This document shows positions 59,746-64,000 of a stretch of 64,000 nucleotides of DNA, one piece after another; positions within the stretch are counted from its first letter, which is position 1, and each line of letters begins with the position of its first letter. Source of the stretch: Polydactylus sextarius (Eukaryota; Chordata; Actinopteri; Polynemidae); NCBI GenBank assembly GCA_016801845.1, contig CM028914.1:4821501-4885500 (forward strand), written 5' to 3'. The translations under genes and the position numbers were made by a program. Below the pieces are notes generated by a model. The model saw only the letters and a list, made by a program, of their open reading frames with translations. It was not told where the DNA came from and did not search any database.

Positions 59746-61604
59746 CTTTACTATATTGGTATTAAAAAGATTAAATAGCATCTAAAATACCCACTACTAT
59801 GAATTATTAAATAACATATGATGTTTAAATAATTAAAATGTGGACAAAAATGACAAAGATAGCTATCAGTCATCTAGTGGTGAGGTGGTAGATTACAATA
59901 AAATGAATATCCCCATCTCACTGGTACCTTTAGTGCTATTTCTTGCAGGAACAAAAACTCATAAAGCAAGAGAGAACCAAAATATATCTTAAATGTCTTA
60001 AGTCACTCCCTGCAGAGATGTAAAAACTATTTAACTGTAACAAACATTTCTGCTTTGTGGAGTTTTAGTTACCTCTAACTTCATCAATTACTGTTTCTAA
60101 ATTCTGTCAAAATAAATGAGCAGGTTGTCCAATTTTGGGCATACCTTGGGACACTTTTTGACTGAGTGATTATAAGGGAGGTGGGACAGAAATACTGTAA
60201 ATGGAGAAGGGTCAAGTGTATGCAAATGTTCTTAAAACATCAGGAAGTTAGTTACTGTGGCTATTTCCATTTATCAACATGATTAACAGTTACAGCAATA
60301 AGGCCTGGGCCAAAGTGCTCATCTAATCTGTGTGTGATGGTCATACCAACCCATTACTTTTTAGTTTGACATCACAGCCTACAAGACCCACATCTGTTGC
60401 ACACTAATCAAAAACAGCATAAAGATCAATATGTGTTGGTTAGACACAACAGAGGTTTTAAGAGTGTATAATGATGGAAATGCAAGATTATGTTTCTTGG
60501 ATGATTTCATTGGCAAATAAGAAGCATAAGCCTGTATGATTGAATTCTAGTAGAGTAAAAAAACAGATGTCACTCTGTAGTGAAATGTTAGTTATTTTAT
60601 TTTGATTCAAGTAGCTATGGGTAGTTACATGAGGTTAATTAACAGCAGAGTGCCTTGCCGGAAGAGAGTTGTAGTAGCATGGTATGCTAGTTAAAGTAGG
60701 GCCTGGTTTTTCATGTAGTAAAAGATATGGTTGAGTGTCTTGGTTGGGTCACGAGCAGGTGGACTACATTGTAGCCATGGTTGACAGGAATGGGATAAGG
60801 ATGTTTTCCTTGCTATTACACAGAATAAGTGGTAAATGAGACAGGACCAAGATAAAAAAACAACAAAAACGTCTTTGCCCAAGAGCCCAATGATGAGATG
60901 TCTTATTACAATGGGGCATCAGCTACTGATACACCTGTTGATGTAAATGTCACTTATGGTAGTAAAAGGATACATCTCACAATTTTCTCACAGTGAGAAA
61001 GTCCAATGGGTGTGTTACATTTCAGTCTGCTCAGCTTCTATAACAGCTGTTGTAGTATTGTGGTATTAAATGCAGAGCTACAGTATTTTTTACAACAGAC
61101 AGACTTGTGTGTCTTTGCCTTCCACATGTAAATGGCATAATACTTTTTAAAACTTACCTACTACATACATTTTTCTACCATTCACTCATTTACAGAACTA
61201 TTACAGAATAAAAATGAAGCATCTGCATCTGCTCTTGTGGCCCTGATAGAAGACTAAATGGCATTCCAGAAAAAAAGGAATTACATCACTATTTACTAAT
61301 ACATTAGTTATTCTTGCCATGGGGTCATGTGAAGTGGGTGTGTTTAGTGAGCTCATAAATCTACAAAGGTCAACAACCCCTGCAGACCAGTGCTGCCTGC
61401 TGTCAAACAGACACAGCCTCCAACCTGGTAACTGTGTACATAGGATTAATGTGAATGATTGTGGACTTGTGAACTCATCAGGCAACTCTACTCTGTGATG
61501 GAGCCTCAACATTATAGGAAAACAATGTGAGAATTAAGTAAACTTTTTGCGTCATGAACGAATAAATTATTGGTATATTTCAAGGTCTGAAATGCTTCTC
61601 TAAA
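59746..61604. other. Gene-free region upstream of the plus-strand receptor
   Basis: AT-rich single-copy sequence. Its last few hundred bases must contain the promoter and any 5' non-coding exon of the receptor at 61605, but no site stands out. Confidence 0.5.
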
Positions 61605-62594
61605 ATGTTGCATGGAAATCAGTCTCAGACCAACATCACTGTTGAACTACAGTATCAGGAGTTACTTGGATTAGTGTTGTTTTCTCTTATGACTACAGTG
61701 CCATGCTGTGTATTTCTCTTCATTAATGGGACCATGTTGTTCACTCTCAGGAGTAAACCAGTGTTTCGTGAAACCTCTCGTTATATTCTTCTGTATAACC
61801 TCCTTTTTGCAGATACTATACTGCTGGCTCAGAGTCAGTTACTCTACCTAGTGGCTGCTTGTAGACTAAGACTGACATATCCTGTTTGTGGTGTTCTCAC
61901 TTTGCTTGCCAATCTCATGACTGTGATCTCTCCTCTCACCTTGATGGTGATGTCTTTGGAGAGATATGTAGCTGTGTGCTACCCACTGAGGCACGCTACC
62001 ATCATCACCATCAGAAACACAGGTTTGGCCATCATTGTGGTTTGGGCCTTCAGTTCACTAAATGTCCTCACTCGAGTTATTTTGCTGTTAAATTTCCCAT
62101 TTGAAAACCTGCAGATGAAGAACTTTTGTGGCAGTGAAAGTATGTTGCTTGATCCAGTGTCTGATTTGTATGACAGAGCTTTCACTTACTTTCTGTTTGT
62201 TTCTGCTGGTGTAGCAGTCACTTGCTCTTATATTGGAGTGATAATAGCAGCCAGGTCAGCCTCTACAGACAAAGCTTCAGCCCAAAAGGCTCGTAAAACA
62301 CTGCTGTTGCATCTGGTGCAGTTGGGCCTCAGTCTCTCTTCAACTATACATAACCCTTTGCTGATAGCTCTTTCAAAGGTCCTAGACAGGTTAGTACTTA
62401 TACGCATACAAAATGTCTTTTATGTTTGCATTATTATCTTTCCCAGATGTCTGAGTGCTCTGATCTATGGCATCAGAGACACCAACATCAGACCAGCCCT
62501 CATGTATCATTTATGCTTTCGGATGACTCGGTCATCTTTTCTCTCACTCATCCCAACCAAGACAAAAATAGAAAATTTATCACTGAATAAATAA
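61605..62594 (+). CDS. Type C odorant receptor, OR131-2-like, 329 aa
   Basis: This is the only intact receptor on the plus strand. It has N-terminal sequons N5-Q-S and N10-I-T; the shared LRSKPVFRETSRYI loop; Cys in YPVCG with its partner in MKNFCGSES; SLERYVAVCYPLRH; a loop 2 one step shorter than in A; ARKTLLLHLVQLG before TM6; and PRCLSALIYGIRD in TM7. The basic, longer tail ends SLNK. AATAAA overlaps the stop codon (62586-62591), possibly part of the polyadenylation region. It shares the C-type LLANLMTVISPLTL TM3 with the pseudogene at 56089, with which it is arranged head to head. Confidence 0.94.
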   Translation: MLHGNQSQTNITVELQYQELLGLVLFSLMTTVPCCVFLFINGTMLFTLRSKPVFRETSRYILLYNLLFADTILLAQSQLLYLVAACRLRLTYPVCGVLTLLANLMTVISPLTLMVMSLERYVAVCYPLRHATIITIRNTGLAIIVVWAFSSLNVLTRVILLLNFPFENLQMKNFCGSESMLLDPVSDLYDRAFTYFLFVSAGVAVTCSYIGVIIAARSASTDKASAQKARKTLLLHLVQLGLSLSSTIHNPLLIALSKVLDRLVLIRIQNVFYVCIIIFPRCLSALIYGIRDTNIRPALMYHLCFRMTRSSFLSLIPTKTKIENLSLNK

Positions 62595-63414
62595 ACATCC
62601 TGAAGAAAATCTGGGTTTTTAAAGTTGTCATCAATGAAACTATGAATCCAACATACCAAAATGTTTATTAGCATTATTTAATATGATGTGGTCCAAAGAG
62701 AAAAAATCTGATCAACTGCAGTGATAAGTAATCTTGTTTATTTTGTTATTTGTTTAACAGTTGTAGACCACCCATAACCTCATTCACTGAATTAAAAAAC
62801 AACCAGTTTATGTTAAATTGCATCAAGAACACAGTTTATCAGTGTCCTTTATTAATATATACATAAATGTATACATTTCTTAAGCCTATTGTTAGATGTA
62901 CAATATAATGCAATAACTGTACAAAGGTAGAGCCTTTCATCATATACTTCAAAGAATAACAATAATAATACATTTGCAGGTGTTGGATGTAGCAAAACAA
63001 AGAAAACCTTGGTTGACTGAAATTGTGGAAAGTGGAAAAAATGGCATGTCTGGATTATTATTCCATCAAATGACTGTGTACACTATGCATGTTGTCTATC
63101 ACCCAAAATAAATTGTCAGTAAACAAATAAAACTGGAATTTGATGCAGATTAAATAACTGTAATAAATCAGACTTCTTGACATATGCATATTCTGATGTG
63201 GTCACACCCCAACCAATGTATGGTACTTAGCAAAAACAAAAAAAAATGTTCACAAATCAATTGACCAATTATTAATGCAATTTGGCAATGGAAAATAAAC
63301 TGAGAGGTCCCAGTCCTGTTCCTACATGTTTTGCCTGACCATCTCACTTCTGTTTTACAGTGTGAACAGACAGGAGACTGAAGGAAAATACCTTTTTATG
63401 ACAATGTAGAACTA
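62595..63414. other. Gene-free AT-rich region
   Basis: 3' flank of the C receptor; no element recognised. Confidence 0.5.
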
Positions 63415-63680
63415 CAAAGGTCTAGACCAAGCGCACAGCCTGTCCATATCAAAAGGGTGGAGGTAGAGTTCATGGGCCCCTATAAGTACCTTGGGCCTCT
63501 GCTGGATGACAAGTTGGACTGGTCAGGCAACACTGACCATATTTACAAAAAGGGTCAGAGCAAACTGTATTTCCTGAAAAGGCTGCTTTCATTTAATGTC
63601 TCCTGGAAACAGCAGAAGAGCATCTTGTTTTATTTCATAGACACTCACAGTACCAGTGTAAATGGAGTCCTTATCTGACC
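63415..63680 (+). mobile_element. Non-LTR retrotransposon fragment, post-RT region
   Basis: One open stretch reads VEVEFMGPYKYLGPLLDDKL, then KKGQSKLYFLKRLLSFNVSW. The YKYLG...LDW...KKGQ..LYFLKRL pattern is typical of the region just after the reverse transcriptase palm in teleost non-LTR elements. It breaks off after FIDTHSTSV. It is of a different kind from the L2 copies and from 53530. Confidence 0.7.
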
Positions 63681-64000
63681 GAAGGTTGATTGACTGTTTC
63701 TCTTTGTTAAAAAGGGCAAAGTAAAACAATTAGTGTTAAAACTGACAGCAAAGATTCTTATTAGCTACTCCTACTGGTTAGTGTTGGTATACTTGGACAG
63801 AGTGTGTCATACAATGGTTATAGAGTTAATAGATCCTTGTAAAAAGTCATTATAAGAATATATGATAGGTTAAAATAAGTCCAAGGATGTAGCACATCTT
63901 GAGGCCTCACCTCATTAAGAGCAAAGTTATCAGTGAAGAGGACACTGGGAAAACCAGACTGTAATGATAAGAGCAAATGCATATGAGCTTAGTATCAGTA
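63681..64000. other. Gene-free end of window
   Basis: No feature recognised. Confidence 0.5.

Overview
The window reads as teleost fish genomic DNA. It holds a tandem cluster of single-exon class A GPCR genes that look like odorant receptors of the fish OR131-2-like type. The cluster is buried in fish-type repeats: an L2/Maui-like LINE, a hAT-type MITE, Ty3/gypsy fragments, a solo LTR, and (GATA)n, (AT)n and (TG)n microsatellites. No prokaryotic features, RNA genes or CRISPR arrays are seen.

Three receptor subtypes can be told apart. Type A (341-347 aa, start MSYGS) has nine loci, all on the minus strand: intact at 3767, 12805, 19991, 27881, 31121, 34701, 42588 and 48911, and frameshifted at 8585. 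Type B (321 aa, start MSGNQS) has two intact minus-strand genes (14781, 50842), one truncated pseudogene (44577) and four short 3' remnants (934, 5749, 10566, 33145). Type C has one frameshifted minus-strand copy (56089) and one intact plus-strand gene (61605), the only receptor pointing the other way.

From 1 to about 52000 the DNA is one family of repeated modules. Along the plus strand each module runs: the flank upstream of an A gene, then the 3' end of a B gene, then B or LINE sequence, then the region downstream of A, then the next A gene. Module joints, read as the same point just upstream of each A start, lie near 1, 4815, 9635, 13853, 21039, 28947, 32169, 35749, 43654 and 49959. Modules at 1-4814 and 4815-9634 are almost identical. 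In four modules the body of the B gene has been replaced by an L2-like LINE at one shared junction, so that event came before the later duplications. A second, larger duplication of about 8.1 kb (21163-29232 and 35876-43939) carries a LINE interrupted by a Ty3/gypsy fragment and by a 742-bp inverted-repeat element, plus a 347-aa A gene.

From 52000 to the end the sequence is mostly single-copy: a second kind of non-LTR retrotransposon with an inverted 3' piece (53530-54920), a type C pseudogene, a three-copy degenerate repeat of about 630-bp period (58140-59745), the intact type C receptor, and a short non-LTR fragment near 63450.

The receptors would act independently, normally one per olfactory neuron, so the cluster is a repertoire under birth-and-death evolution rather than a pathway. 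No wholly new system was found. The most informative points are the module history, the gene-conversion mosaic at 19991, the dated insertions with matching empty sites, and conserved candidate promoter motifs upstream of A and B genes.
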